This document shows, one piece after another, positions 46,965 to 56,578 of a stretch of 64,000 nt of DNA. Source of the DNA: Hallella colorans (GTDB lineage Bacteria; Bacteroidota; Bacteroidia; Bacteroidales; Bacteroidaceae); contig NZ_QENY01000006.1 in assembly GCF_003096815.1 (NCBI RefSeq), forward strand, positions 1 to 64,000. The letters run 5' to 3'. The notes beneath the pieces are model-generated. The model was given only the letters and a program-made list of their open reading frames with translations, had not been told where the DNA came from and did no database searches. The translations under genes were made by a program, and so were the position numbers. The stretch's first letter is position 1. Each line of letters begins with the position of its first letter.

Positions 46965-47654
46965 ATGAAAAAAACTTTATTATTATTTGTTTCAGTTGTT
47001 ACGCTATGCTCATGTGGCAATTATTCAAAGACATTCAACAGCACAGAAGTTACCAGCGTGCGCCATGTAAGGCCATTTACAGCTATCAAAATTAAAGGAG
47101 CATGTGACGTTTTTTTTGCACAATCCGACACGTTTGGAGCCAAGGTAGTAGGTCCTGAAAGTCGTGTTAATGCCATAAAAACAAGTTTCTCTGGCAACAC
47201 CCTTGTTGTGAGTGTTGAAAAGAAGTTCGTAGATGTAAATTTGTTTAATAATAATCCTTCTCCTGTGCTATATATCACCTCGCCAGATTTAATAGGCATC
47301 TCGATGGAAGGTTCTGGCGATTTTTGTATCAATGGCACGCTTGATACAGACACGCTCAACCTTTATCTAAAAGGGAGTGGTGACATAGAGATGGCAAATG
47401 TGATTTGTGACGAGTTTCATTCCACATTGTTGGGAGTTGGGGACATTGATATAAAGTCGCTCACAGCCAAACGAAGCGATGTCAAATTGAAAGGAGTAGG
47501 GGATGTTAACATCCATTTTGTAAATAGTGGTTATGCGTCCCTCGACTTGCAAGGCGTCGGCGATATATCTCTATCTGGCAACGTCAAAAAATTCCGAAAG
47601 AGAGTGCATGGAACTGGAGATATCAATTTTGACAAACTGCAAGTGGGACAATAG
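46965..47654 (+). CDS. GIN-domain (DUF2807) putative adhesin lipoprotein
   Basis: About 229 residues from ATG 46965, where a lipoprotein signal begins (MKKTLLLFVSVVTLCSCGNY). The rest is a head-GIN/DUF2807 domain with repeating beta-helix rungs: 'IKIKGACDVFFAQ', 'SMEGSGDFCING', 'LKGSGDIEM', 'LGVGDIDIKS', 'LKGVGDVNIH', 'LQGVGDISLSG', 'VHGTGDINFD'. The G-[SV]-GD repeat is very regular. Outer-surface or periplasmic; function unknown. A terminator follows at 47690. Confidence 0.9.
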   Translation: MKKTLLLFVSVVTLCSCGNYSKTFNSTEVTSVRHVRPFTAIKIKGACDVFFAQSDTFGAKVVGPESRVNAIKTSFSGNTLVVSVEKKFVDVNLFNNNPSPVLYITSPDLIGISMEGSGDFCINGTLDTDTLNLYLKGSGDIEMANVICDEFHSTLLGVGDIDIKSLTAKRSDVKLKGVGDVNIHFVNSGYASLDLQGVGDISLSGNVKKFRKRVHGTGDINFDKLQVGQ

Positions 47655-47689
47655 GAACGCTTTTATAACTTCTCTAATCTTTTGTTGAT

Positions 47690-47731
47690 AGCCAGAGCTC
47701 ATCTTTTAGATAGCTCTGGCTTTCCTTTTTT
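47690..47731 (+). terminator. Terminator after GIN-domain gene
   Basis: Perfect 10-bp stem AGCCAGAGCT/AGCTCTGGCT (47690-47699, 47712-47721) followed by a T-rich run. Confidence 0.85.
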
Positions 47732-47910
47732 GTTTAGAACGATATAGTCCTCTTCTACGTTCTTGTCCGCATCTCTTGATACCACCAATTGTTATTACCA
47801 AATGTTATTACTCTTGCCACAGTGTTTTTTGTGAAAGTGAAACCATCTCACACTCTTAAAACAACGTCATTTTTTTTCGTGTTTACACGATAATATTAAG
47901 TAGACTATTC

Positions 47911-48011
47911 TTTGGTAATATATATAAAATTGTTTATCTTTGCAGTGCAAGGATAAAAATGGTTTGAAGTATATTATGACTTTTAACTGTTTGTGATATT
48001 TTTTATCTTTG
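47911..48011 (+). promoter_or_regulatory. Two tandem promoters for the 48081 gene
   Basis: First: -33 TTTG (47911) and -7 TATCTTTG (47935-47942), 20-bp spacing. Second: -7 TATCTTTG at 48004-48011. The second would give a leader of about 63 nt. Confidence 0.7.
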
Positions 48012-48080
48012 CCTACTCAACTTACATAGACCGGTGGACGGATCTATTAAAATAATTTTATTTATTAACAGAAAAAGGAA

Positions 48081-48548
48081 ATGAAAAAAATTCTGATGAC
48101 ACTATGCCTAATGTTTGCGACATTGACACAAGCACAAGAATTGAAGAAGTTGAAGTTCGGAACTATTTTTGATGATGCTATTATAAACATCAAATCTTCA
48201 CTGGGCGAACCAACAACTTCCGACACTAGCTTAGTTGTTTATCAAAATATCCATTACAGAGGGCTCAAATGGGATAAAATCACTTTCAAATTTGCACAAC
48301 AAAAGTTATGTGAAGTTCGCTGTTATATGAATAAAAAAAACAAACAGCAAGCACTCACCCAACTTTCTACCATTGCAAAAACTATGAAAAAAGATTATTC
48401 CATTACAATGGACTTTGAAGATGATGGCAGCGTTTTTTATGCTGGTGGAGTTTCGCCTATGGGATTCGGCCATCTTTTTACCATCTTTGTTTCTCCTCAT
48501 AAAAATAGTTGGACTGCCCAAATGCGTTTCGGACCGTTTTCAATTTAA
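48081..48548 (+). CDS. Uncharacterised secreted protein
   Basis: 155 residues with a signal peptide (MKKILMTLCLMFATLTQAQE). The mature part looks like a small alpha/beta domain ('KKLKFGTIFDDAIINIKSSL', 'KITFKFAQQKLCEVRCYMNK') and ends with 'WTAQMRFGPFSI'. No family is recognised. It has its own promoters and is 69 bp upstream of the DUF3256 gene, possibly co-transcribed. Confidence 0.8.
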   Translation: MKKILMTLCLMFATLTQAQELKKLKFGTIFDDAIINIKSSLGEPTTSDTSLVVYQNIHYRGLKWDKITFKFAQQKLCEVRCYMNKKNKQQALTQLSTIAKTMKKDYSITMDFEDDGSVFYAGGVSPMGFGHLFTIFVSPHKNSWTAQMRFGPFSI

Positions 48549-48617
48549 TTTTTTTAATGATGTGATGGCAATATTCCTTCGTTTGTAAGGTTATTAATGC
48601 AACCAAAAAAAGCAAAG

Positions 48618-49244
48618 ATGAAATTTAAAACGGCATTGTTATGGGGCACTTTTATGATATCCCTACCTACATTTTCGAAGTCAATGGTAGATTTATGGCT
48701 GTCAATGCCCATCAAAATGATTCCTTATATAGGGCACGACTCTCGATTGGAAATGACAAAATACGTTTCCACAAACACAAAAAATGAAGTGAAACATAGC
48801 TTAGAAGGAACGAGCAAGATAGATACAATCACAGCAGATTATCTCCATATTACTTTAAATAGTGCTGTCGAATTGGACATAAAGCGGCTGCCATATCAAA
48901 GTGATGACTCCATCATTTGTGTTGTTCAGACATGGAGTGCACCGCAAAAAGAGAGTAAGGTCTGTTTTTACAATCAAGAATGGCATCCCATACATTTGAC
49001 AAACCCATTATCCGACAAAGCCAAGTTCTGCCAATTGGTTAAACCAGATACGATGACACAAGAAGATTTTACAAATATAAGTCAGAAACTCAATGTAATA
49101 TTGGTAAGTGCTTCTCTATCTGTTTCCGACCAGACCATGGTTGTGCATCGCTCTGTTCCTATATTTTCGAGCGAAGAGAACGATAAGATAAAAAATATGT
49201 TGCCAACAATAACAATGAAGTGGAATGGATTAAAATTTGAATGA
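48618..49244 (+). CDS. DUF3256 family protein
   Basis: About 208 residues from ATG 48618 (signal peptide follows: MKFKTALLWGTFMISLPTFS; the ATG at 48597 adds 7 basic residues). The family pattern 'LWLSMPIKMIPYIGHDSRLE' and 'EVKHSLEGTSKIDTITADYL' is the DUF3256 signature, found in Bacteroidales periplasmic proteins of unknown function. Ends 'MKWNGLKFE'. A bidirectional terminator separates it from the convergent transporter gene. Confidence 0.85.
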   Translation: MKFKTALLWGTFMISLPTFSKSMVDLWLSMPIKMIPYIGHDSRLEMTKYVSTNTKNEVKHSLEGTSKIDTITADYLHITLNSAVELDIKRLPYQSDDSIICVVQTWSAPQKESKVCFYNQEWHPIHLTNPLSDKAKFCQLVKPDTMTQEDFTNISQKLNVILVSASLSVSDQTMVVHRSVPIFSSEENDKIKNMLPTITMKWNGLKFE

Positions 49245-49265
49245 GTTTTCAATTATATACAACCA

Positions 49266-49300
49266 AAAGGAGCTGTCAAATAGTTTTTGGCAGCTCCTTT
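49266..49300. terminator. Bidirectional terminator between convergent genes
   Basis: Stem AAAGGAGCTG/CAGCTCCTTT (49266-49275, 49291-49300) with T-rich flanks on the plus strand, 20 bp after DUF3256 and 40 bp before the transporter stop. Confidence 0.8.
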
Positions 49301-49341
49301 CGTTTTCTTTACCATTTAATGGTTTGTTTATTCAATGCTGT

Positions 49342-50808
49342 TTATAAGATACCCATCTTGCCTACCACTATTAATAATGAGAAACCAATTATCAGCGTGA
49401 TAAGACCAACTATCAATCCGGTCTTAGCCATATATTTCTGCTCTATGAGACCAGTGGAGTAGGCTATAGCATTCGGTGGAGTGGAAATTGGCAGAGACAT
49501 TGCTGCAGATGCGGCAATAGCAATACCAATGAGGACAGTAGATGTACCTCCGATAATATCCAACTTGTTGCCCATGCCTTCGCATACAACGGTCAAGATA
49601 GGGATCATCAAGGCTGCTGTAGCAGTATTGCTGATAAAGTTTGATAGGAAGTAGCATACCAATCCAGCTATAATTAAAATGACAATTGGGCTCCATTCTC
49701 CAAAGGGTATAGATTTGATAGCCACTTCTGCCAATCCTGTTCCATTAAGGGCAAGGCCAAGCGCAAATCCACCAGCAACCATCCAAATAACGCCCCAATC
49801 AATGTCACGTAAATCTTTTGACGTGATAACACCCGTAAAAGCAAACACTGCGATAGGTAGCATAGCCACTGTGTTAGCGTTGATACCAAACTGCTTGCCA
49901 AATACCCACAAGAAAATTGTTATGGCAAACGTAACTCCAACAACTACCGTGCGCCAATTGTGATGCATATCTCCCTCTATTTTCAATTCTATATTCTTTT
50001 TTGAAAATGGGAAAAGTTTGCACATTATGAACCATGCTATGATCAGCAATATGATAACTAACGGTGCCATCACCATCATCCACTGTCCAAAGCCAATGTT
50101 CATATCCATTCCTGCAGGATCATTTAAAACCTTGTAAGCGAAAGCGTTAGGAGGCGTTCCAATAGGTGTTCCCATGCCACCAAGATTGGCACCGATAGGG
50201 ATTGCCATGGTTAGTGCTATACGTCCTTTACCATTAGCTGGCAGAGCCTTAAACACAGGAGTAAGAAAAGTAAGCATCATGGCAGCCGTCGCAGTGTTGG
50301 AGATAAACATGGAGAATAACCCAGTGATAAGCATGAATCCCAAGAGGACATTCTTGCTCTTAGTTCCAAACGGTTTGATGAGTGTCTTTGCCATCCATAC
50401 ATCAAGACCCGATTTCGTGGCCGCAATAGCCAAAATAAAACCACCCAAGAAAAGGATGATAGTTGGATCAGCAAAACATGCCATGATACCAACCGAGTCT
50501 AAAAGCTGACCGTATTCGCCAGTGTTTCCTTGTAGGAAATTAAAGGACGAGTCACTCACACAGAATAGCAGTACAAAAATAATTGTGACTGACGTTGCCC
50601 AAGCTGGGATAGCTTCGGTGAGCCATAAGATAATAGCCATCACAAATATGGCTATTACACGCTGTTGCACAATGGTTAGCCCAGCAATGCCAAAAACAGA
50701 GATTGGAAGGTTCCAAACTATCAGGGTGATAATGGCAGCGAATAAAAACCACAAGCCTTTTTTCTTGTTAAAATCTCCCGTAAGAGCTTTAGTTACAGTT
50801 TCTTGCAT
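49342..50808 (-). CDS. DASS-family (SLC13) sodium/dicarboxylate or anion transporter
   Basis: 488 residues, about 11-12 membrane segments. Two inverted repeats each end with the substrate/sodium SNT motif: 'SMFISNTATAAMML' (about 168) and 'SNFISNTATAALMIPIL' (about 393), plus 'GTPIGTPPNAFAY' and 'PISTPPNAIAYSTG'. SNT-containing DASS proteins import di- and tricarboxylates or sulfate with sodium. In Bacteroidales this would fit succinate/fumarate exchange; the substrate cannot be told from sequence. Confidence 0.92.
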   Translation of the reverse strand: MQETVTKALTGDFNKKKGLWFLFAAIITLIVWNLPISVFGIAGLTIVQQRVIAIFVMAIILWLTEAIPAWATSVTIIFVLLFCVSDSSFNFLQGNTGEYGQLLDSVGIMACFADPTIILFLGGFILAIAATKSGLDVWMAKTLIKPFGTKSKNVLLGFMLITGLFSMFISNTATAAMMLTFLTPVFKALPANGKGRIALTMAIPIGANLGGMGTPIGTPPNAFAYKVLNDPAGMDMNIGFGQWMMVMAPLVIILLIIAWFIMCKLFPFSKKNIELKIEGDMHHNWRTVVVGVTFAITIFLWVFGKQFGINANTVAMLPIAVFAFTGVITSKDLRDIDWGVIWMVAGGFALGLALNGTGLAEVAIKSIPFGEWSPIVILIIAGLVCYFLSNFISNTATAALMIPILTVVCEGMGNKLDIIGGTSTVLIGIAIAASAAMSLPISTPPNAIAYSTGLIEQKYMAKTGLIVGLITLIIGFSLLIVVGKMGIL

Positions 50809-51188
50809 AGAATTTTATAGATTTTTATAGGTTATATAATTAAAAGGAAATTATCAGTTTTTACAGGCACTGACAAATAGTGGTAAGAGTTTGTGATAGG
50901 GTTAGGTTGGTCTAAAAAAAATATCTTGCAACATTTTGAGTTTATTTTCAAGGTAAAATGTTAAGTAAGTGATGGTACGTAGCGAGCCACTCAATAAAAC
51001 GAGCTCGTGTTTTGAATCGTAAAGAAAACTAATGTTGACAAAACGTAATTCATGCTTTTACTTAATATTTATACTTCATAATTATTTTTAGATCCTGCCT
51101 TAAGGTTAGTCGTGGACCAGTCTTCGATAAACTCAACTTACAATTGAATATTTTTAGATAATATCAGTTTTATTTAATAAACAAGAAA
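50809..51188. other. Intergenic region, nothing recognised
   Basis: About 380 bp without a gene, between the transporter start and the DUF1573 terminator. The minus-strand transporter promoter should lie near 50820-50900, but no consensus box is clear. Confidence 0.4.
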
Positions 51189-51218
51189 TTCCACATGCAA
51201 CGACCGTCACATGTGGAA
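51189..51218 (-). terminator. Terminator of the DUF1573 gene
   Basis: Perfect 9-bp stem TTCCACATG/CATGTGGAA (51189-51197, 51210-51218) with T-rich sequence on the minus-strand 3' side. Confidence 0.75.
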
Positions 51219-51225
51219 CTCAATT

Positions 51226-51621
51226 CTATTTCTTATCATCTTTGGCTTCTTGCATATTACCTTCAATATACAAGCGTGTCATCTCCGGAACACCATTTGA
51301 GCGGATGGTGATAGTCTTCTTGAAATGACCTGGAAATTTACCCTTGCCATTATATGTAACGGTAATAGTACCTTTTTGTCCAGGCTTAATAGGTACCTTG
51401 GTGTAAGATGGAACTGTACATCCACAACTGGCTACGGCCTGATTGATAACCAAAGGTTGGTCACCAGCGTTTGTAAAACTGAACGTACATTTCTGAACTG
51501 AATTAGACTCTGCGAATGTTCCAAAGTTGTGACTCAATTTGTCAAACTTAATCTGTGCCTGTGCAAATGCTACATTAATGCTTGCAACAAACATCAGAGC
51601 TATGATTAAAATTTTCTTCAT
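51226..51621 (-). CDS. DUF1573 periplasmic protein
   Basis: 131 residues with a signal peptide (MKKILIIALMFVASINVAFA). DUF1573 Ig-like features: 'HNFGTFAESNSVQKCTFSFT', 'VINQAVASCGCTVPSY', 'KPGQKGTITVTYNGKGKFPG'. The conserved 'CGCT' pair is typical. Very common, highly expressed small envelope proteins of Bacteroidales with no assigned function. Monocistronic with its own terminator. Confidence 0.92.
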   Translation of the reverse strand: MKKILIIALMFVASINVAFAQAQIKFDKLSHNFGTFAESNSVQKCTFSFTNAGDQPLVINQAVASCGCTVPSYTKVPIKPGQKGTITVTYNGKGKFPGHFKKTITIRSNGVPEMTRLYIEGNMQEAKDDKK

Positions 51622-52505
51622 GTTTCTATTCCTTTTTTAATTTATAAAAAACATAATGCAGCGCAAATGTATGAATTATTTTTGATTTTATCAATTTTTT
51701 GGATAGCTTTAACAGTATTTATATATTTTTTATTTCTATTTATCATAACACCTATTATATTTGAACAAACCGTTTTTAGGTACGTTTAAAAACGCCTACA
51801 GTATCTCCATGTATTTTGAAGCGTGACATTAACTACCTTTGTTAAGTGAGAAATTCATATACATGCCAAAAAATATATAATTAAAATGATTGATATTTTC
51901 AAAGAAGTCTATCTCTCCTTTTGTTTCGAAGACGCTTTTTTAAGTAAGCAAAAAAACATTGAAAACATCTAACAAAACTATTACTGTAGATAAGCTATTT
52001 CAAAGCGAAGGGCCAGCTGAGCCCAAATTTGTAAGAAATGAAAGTTTTTTGCAACCATTTGTGATACAAGCACTTATATTTTATCTTTAAAAAATAGCAA
52101 TAAAAAGTTTTCTAATTGCTTGGTGATCGCTATTTTATCACGTACCAAATAAGTATTATTCACAGCATAAACAGATACCAAACACAGCGTCATAAAGGCT
52201 TAATCGCAGTATCAATAGATATTAATAGCAACAGAACGGACCTTTTGATCTTTCTTCGAAGAATTTTTGAGATATATATTTGCCCTATAACGTTGTAGAA
52301 TGATTGATTTTATAGGTATTAAATTTGTGATATTTTTTAAACATTTCAATTATTGCCATCATATCAAACAAATAAAAAATAAATATCTTTAGCTTTTGAT
52401 AAATAGGAAAAATGGTAATGCTATATTACAGGAAAATAGTTTTATATAGCATGGTTTGCAGCATTGGCATTTAACAAAATATCGAGATGTTTCGAAAATT
52501 ATTAG
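51622..52505. other. 880-bp gene-free AT-rich region
   Basis: No supported gene; a 60-codon frame at 52116-52298 has no motif. No tRNA or repeat was found. It separates the DUF1573 and HAD genes, which are divergent. Confidence 0.5.
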
Positions 52506-52513
52506 TATTTTTG
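52506..52513 (+). promoter_or_regulatory. -7 promoter box of the HAD phosphatase gene
   Basis: TATTTTTG matches TAnnTTTG. A transcription start near 52520 supports ATG 52544 rather than ATG 52487 as the start of the gene. Confidence 0.6.
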
Positions 52514-52543
52514 CATTTCGTAGGGATAATTTATACGATTACA

Positions 52544-53185
52544 ATGAAATACAATAATTATATCTTTGACTTGGATGGCACCCTTCTCAATAGCATTGAC
52601 GACTTGGCGGCGAGCTGCAATTATGCCTTGAGCACCAACGGCATGCCCGTATATTCAGTGAAGCAGATACAAGGATTTGTGGGCAATGGCGTTAGGAAAC
52701 TGATGGAAAGAACAGTTCCACATGGCACATGCAACCCTTTGTTCGAGCAAGTGTTCAAGTGCTTTCAAGAGCATTATTTAGTCCATAACGAGGATAATAC
52801 GAAGCCATATCCTGGTATTTTAGAGATGTTGGGGCAACTCAAAGCCCAACGCAAAGGCGTGGCCGTGGTAAGCAACAAATTTGACCAAGCCACGAAAAGC
52901 CTTGTAAACAAATACTTTGGCGACCTTGTGCAAGTGGCCATCGGAGAACGGCGTGGCATCAACAAAAAACCTTCGCCCGACATGGTGCTTGAGGCTATGG
53001 TGCAATTGGGATGTACTGCGAAAGACACCGTGTATGTCGGTGACAGCGATGTGGACATAGAGACGGCAAAAAACAGCTCCCTACCCTGCCTGACTGTGTT
53101 ATGGGGGTTTCGCGACCGCTCGTTTTTGTTGGAGCACGGAGCGAGCATCTTGTTGAGCGACCCTATGGACATACTGAAACTATAG
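52544..53185 (+). CDS. HAD-family phosphatase (phosphoglycolate phosphatase-like)
   Basis: About 213 residues. HAD motifs: 'YIFDLDGTLLNSIDDLA' (I), 'VAVVSNKFD' (II), 'KKPSPDMVLEAM' (III), 'TVYVGDSDVDIETA' (IV). The cap is helical as in Gph, which removes 2-phosphoglycolate made during DNA repair. Activity on other small phosphates is equally possible. The 3' end overlaps the convergent TPR gene by 6 bp. Confidence 0.9.
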   Translation: MKYNNYIFDLDGTLLNSIDDLAASCNYALSTNGMPVYSVKQIQGFVGNGVRKLMERTVPHGTCNPLFEQVFKCFQEHYLVHNEDNTKPYPGILEMLGQLKAQRKGVAVVSNKFDQATKSLVNKYFGDLVQVAIGERRGINKKPSPDMVLEAMVQLGCTAKDTVYVGDSDVDIETAKNSSLPCLTVLWGFRDRSFLLEHGASILLSDPMDILKL

Positions 53186-55402
53186 AGTATCGCTTGCCAC
53201 CACCATGTCAGCCACCAACTTGCGCTCCGTATTGCCAATATTATATTTATCAAGTAACTTTGCGTCTTGGGCAAACCAATCCATCATATCTTGAGTGGAT
53301 GATACGTTGCCGCCGTCTTCCTTGACTGCAATCTTGAAAAGTTCTACTGCCCCGCCAACGTCGCGTAAAAACCAGTTACAGTAGCCAGCGTTGAGATGGT
53401 CGGACGAGTCGCAGTCGCCATCACATAGGATTTTGTCGTATAGCTCTTTGGCGCGTTCAACATTGCCAAGCCAGAGGTAACCCCAAGCCAAGGCGCGTTT
53501 CACATTGGCGTCCGAGGGGTTCTCATATTCAAGACGGTATAGCAACTGCATGCTTTCCGCGGCTCGATCGTCATTAATCAACGAGATGGCCAAGTTGAGA
53601 ACGATGCCCTCACGTTGCGGATAGCGCTCGTATAGTTTTTTGTATTGAGTCGCCGCTTCCGCGTAGTTGTCAACATTGAACGCAGCTTGCGCCAGCCCCA
53701 TGACGGCCCTGTCGTCATCCGGTGCCATCTCGACAATCTGAGAGTAGATGGCTTGTGCCTCAAGATATTTTCTCTCACGCATCTTTATTCGGGCTTCCAT
53801 GCGCATGTCATCAATGTTTTCCAACTCTTTGTACTGGTAGAAGAGACGTGTTAGTGAGTCGAGCATCTTTTGCTTTAGCAAGAATCTCTGAATGCGTCTT
53901 GCCTCATTTGCCATCTTGCTTCTCATGGGTGTTTCGACCATAAACAAGAACCGTTGGCTCTCAAAAGGATTAGGAAACATTCCCCGAGCGTCGCACAGCG
54001 TGAAAAATCGGTATAGGTCTTGTAAATACATGCGGCGAACATAGCTTTTGTCAGTAGGATCTATATTTGCCGACTCCATGCCCATCATGGCCACATTGCC
54101 AGAGTTGAGCATCTCCTTGATATTGTCTGGGAGTTTGTTAAAAATGCTCGACGTACCTAAAACAAAGCTGTATTTGTCTGACTCACAAAAAGAGCCACTT
54201 GACATAATGGCTCTGACCATTCCCGAATGGAGAAATTCCGAGTCTATGTGCTGGAGCTGTGGATGCTCTGGTATAAAGGGCATGAACCAATTGCAAAGCG
54301 TGTTGAAAAACGAGAAACGTTTCATTTGGGAAAATCCGCCAAAGTAGATGTCCACTCCTTGGTCGCGCATCTCCATCATTTTGCGAATGCTGTTTTCCAT
54401 CTCTTCCATCTTGCGGTCAGCGGCGTCTGGATTGAGAATGTCGTCTAAAGTATCATCCTCTTTCTCCCTGACGCTCAGTCCATCCATCTCAAAACTCTGA
54501 TGACGGAGCAAGGTAGGCATGATGTCTTTGCGAAGTTTTTCGTTATCTCGCTGCGCATTTCGACAGTAAATGACTTGTATTTGAAGTTCTGCCAATTCCT
54601 CTCTCACTTTTGCGTCGTCCAAAAGGCTTTCGACCCGCTTAGCCAACGTTGGAAACTTATCAATGCGCAGGCCATGAAGTCCAAAAACCCATCCCACTAA
54701 AGCGCGCTGCTTAATATTGGTTTCTGTCGCGCGCTCATAAACATTAACCAAAGCCAACTCTCGCTCAGGATCGCCCGTCATGATGGCGCCAAGCATGATA
54801 CAGGCCACGAGTGCCATCGCATCATTGGAGTCAATGGTAGGCGACACGAGCAGTTCGCCCATCCCTTGAGCAAACTCGCGCGACCATTGGTGCGAGAAAA
54901 GCAGCGCGCTGAATAGTGCCTGTATATATTGTTGATGATTGGCATGCAGCGTTTTAATCTTGGCCGTCTTCTCTTTCTCGGTTTCCAAGGAGGCCATGGC
55001 CAAATCCGTCACGAACGCCTCCAGATTGCTCTTGACACTTTCCATGTTCAAATCCACGAAAGATTTAGCGCGCGCGTAAGCTCCCACCTTGGGGTCATTG
55101 ACTATTCTATAATCCAGCTCTATGTCGTGGGTCAAACTGTACAATTTGTCTAACAGCCTTTCGTACAACATCTCACGCTTTTCGTCCGGGAAACCTTTTC
55201 TCAAGAAATCGCACATCAAGCGGTAGTCTTGTTCTATTTCCGCCAACCTGTTCCCAAGTGCCTCGTGCTGGAAATTGTCGAGAAAGCAACGGGTGGCATG
55301 GAGGGCTTGTCCCAAATATCCATGCTCCACGATATCTTGCTGTATCTGCTGAATCGCTTGTAGGCGCACGACCCAGTCAGCCGTTTGCTGTTTATTATCC
55401 AT
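53180..55402 (-). CDS. Tetratricopeptide-repeat protein
   Basis: 740 residues, no signal peptide. The first about 500 residues are helical without a known domain; from about 545 on, TPR-like motifs follow each other ('YLEAQAIYSQIVEMAPDDDR', 'NYAEAATQYKKLYERYPQRE', 'GYLWLGNVERAKELYDKILC'). It is probably a cytoplasmic scaffold. Large proteins of this form are conserved in Bacteroidales, and I cannot name a function. Followed in the opposite direction by the HAD gene. Confidence 0.85.
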   Translation of the reverse strand: MDNKQQTADWVVRLQAIQQIQQDIVEHGYLGQALHATRCFLDNFQHEALGNRLAEIEQDYRLMCDFLRKGFPDEKREMLYERLLDKLYSLTHDIELDYRIVNDPKVGAYARAKSFVDLNMESVKSNLEAFVTDLAMASLETEKEKTAKIKTLHANHQQYIQALFSALLFSHQWSREFAQGMGELLVSPTIDSNDAMALVACIMLGAIMTGDPERELALVNVYERATETNIKQRALVGWVFGLHGLRIDKFPTLAKRVESLLDDAKVREELAELQIQVIYCRNAQRDNEKLRKDIMPTLLRHQSFEMDGLSVREKEDDTLDDILNPDAADRKMEEMENSIRKMMEMRDQGVDIYFGGFSQMKRFSFFNTLCNWFMPFIPEHPQLQHIDSEFLHSGMVRAIMSSGSFCESDKYSFVLGTSSIFNKLPDNIKEMLNSGNVAMMGMESANIDPTDKSYVRRMYLQDLYRFFTLCDARGMFPNPFESQRFLFMVETPMRSKMANEARRIQRFLLKQKMLDSLTRLFYQYKELENIDDMRMEARIKMRERKYLEAQAIYSQIVEMAPDDDRAVMGLAQAAFNVDNYAEAATQYKKLYERYPQREGIVLNLAISLINDDRAAESMQLLYRLEYENPSDANVKRALAWGYLWLGNVERAKELYDKILCDGDCDSSDHLNAGYCNWFLRDVGGAVELFKIAVKEDGGNVSSTQDMMDWFAQDAKLLDKYNIGNTERKLVADMVVASDTL

Positions 55403-55443
55403 AATATTAAAAGATATAGACTAAAATAGGGAAACTCCGTGAA

Positions 55444-56361
55444 TTATCTCCAATATCCACGTGCCCGCATGACATCTTTCTCGCGTGGCGGAGCTGCATG
55501 TTGGTATCGCAGTTGGGGCAACGCTTTGACCACGCGATCATCCACAAACATGTATTTTTTTATAATCCGCCCATAGCGCGAAACCCCATTGATGTTGATG
55601 GAATCGCAAATTGCGTCGTACACCTTTATAAATAGCTTAAGTTGACGCTGGCGGTCCTTTTTGGCCAAGACCCGCTCGCTGAACGCCATAACACCGAGCC
55701 TGACCCCTTTGTCACGGCTGTCCATCAGCACTGGGCTTTTGAAGATGCGCGCCATGGTGGCTTGTGGCTCTGTCAACATGGCCGCATCCATCTCATTGTT
55801 GAGCAACATCTTTACCCTTAGGCTCACGTCATTGATTTGAACTCTGTACACGTCCGACTTGGTTTTTGCACCATTTATGGCAAGATCAGAAAGATAGTCA
55901 GTGGCAGAATACCGTGTCATGGCCACCATTTTGTCCGACATCTGACTTAATTTCTTGACACGTGAAAGGCGGTTGGAGACAAACTGCCAATAGCTGTTAG
56001 TAGCGGCCACGTAGCGCAGTGTTACACCTTGTTTTTTCAGGCGCTCGGTACGAACAAGATCGCTGACGACACCCGCTACATAATCGCCGGCTATCAAAGT
56101 GTCACCATCCAAGTGCGAGGTACGGGCGCAAAGCCTAACATCCACTCCTCGCTTTTGGAACAAGCTGTCTTCCACGCCGATAAACAACGGAAGGCAATCC
56201 ATGGTGGGAGTCGTGGCAATCTTGAAAGCGGCGGAATCTTGTCGAGCCAGTTCCATTCTCTCTCTCATAGATTGGCGTTGCCGCTCGTTGTACGATTGGC
56301 CACAACCATAAAAGCCCAGCGTGACAGCCGCCAGCAGCAAGAGAATTAGGTATCTATTCAT
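55444..56361 (-). CDS. ABC-type substrate-binding lipoprotein (NMT1/SsuA-like)
   Basis: 305 residues with a lipoprotein signal (MNRYLILLLLAAVTLGFYGC, Cys20). 'LPLFIGVEDSLFQKRGVDVR' and the periplasmic-binding-protein type 2 layout ('GDYVAGVVSDLVRTERLKKQ', 'MLLNNEMDAAMLTEPQATMA') match NMT1/SsuA-type binding proteins for thiamine precursors, sulfonates or similar. No permease genes are near, so the ligand is unknown. The -7 box TAACTTTG at 56376-56369 is only about 8 nt before the ATG, so the transcript may be nearly leaderless. Confidence 0.75.
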   Translation of the reverse strand: MNRYLILLLLAAVTLGFYGCGQSYNERQRQSMRERMELARQDSAAFKIATTPTMDCLPLFIGVEDSLFQKRGVDVRLCARTSHLDGDTLIAGDYVAGVVSDLVRTERLKKQGVTLRYVAATNSYWQFVSNRLSRVKKLSQMSDKMVAMTRYSATDYLSDLAINGAKTKSDVYRVQINDVSLRVKMLLNNEMDAAMLTEPQATMARIFKSPVLMDSRDKGVRLGVMAFSERVLAKKDRQRQLKLFIKVYDAICDSININGVSRYGRIIKKYMFVDDRVVKALPQLRYQHAAPPREKDVMRARGYWR

Positions 56362-56578
56362 AATGTTGCAAAGTTAATAATTATATTTTGCAAATACGGA
56401 AAAAAAAACTACTTTTGCAATAGGCATACCAAACAAGCGTGGGCGCGCCACAAGCCTCTTATGTCCAAGCGCAACAAACGCGACCATGACAGAACGACGC
56501 CCCAAGCCCAGTGCGCTTAATCAAGTGAGCAAGCGCGACATGCTGTAGAATAATATTACATGTTTAAAATATTACATT

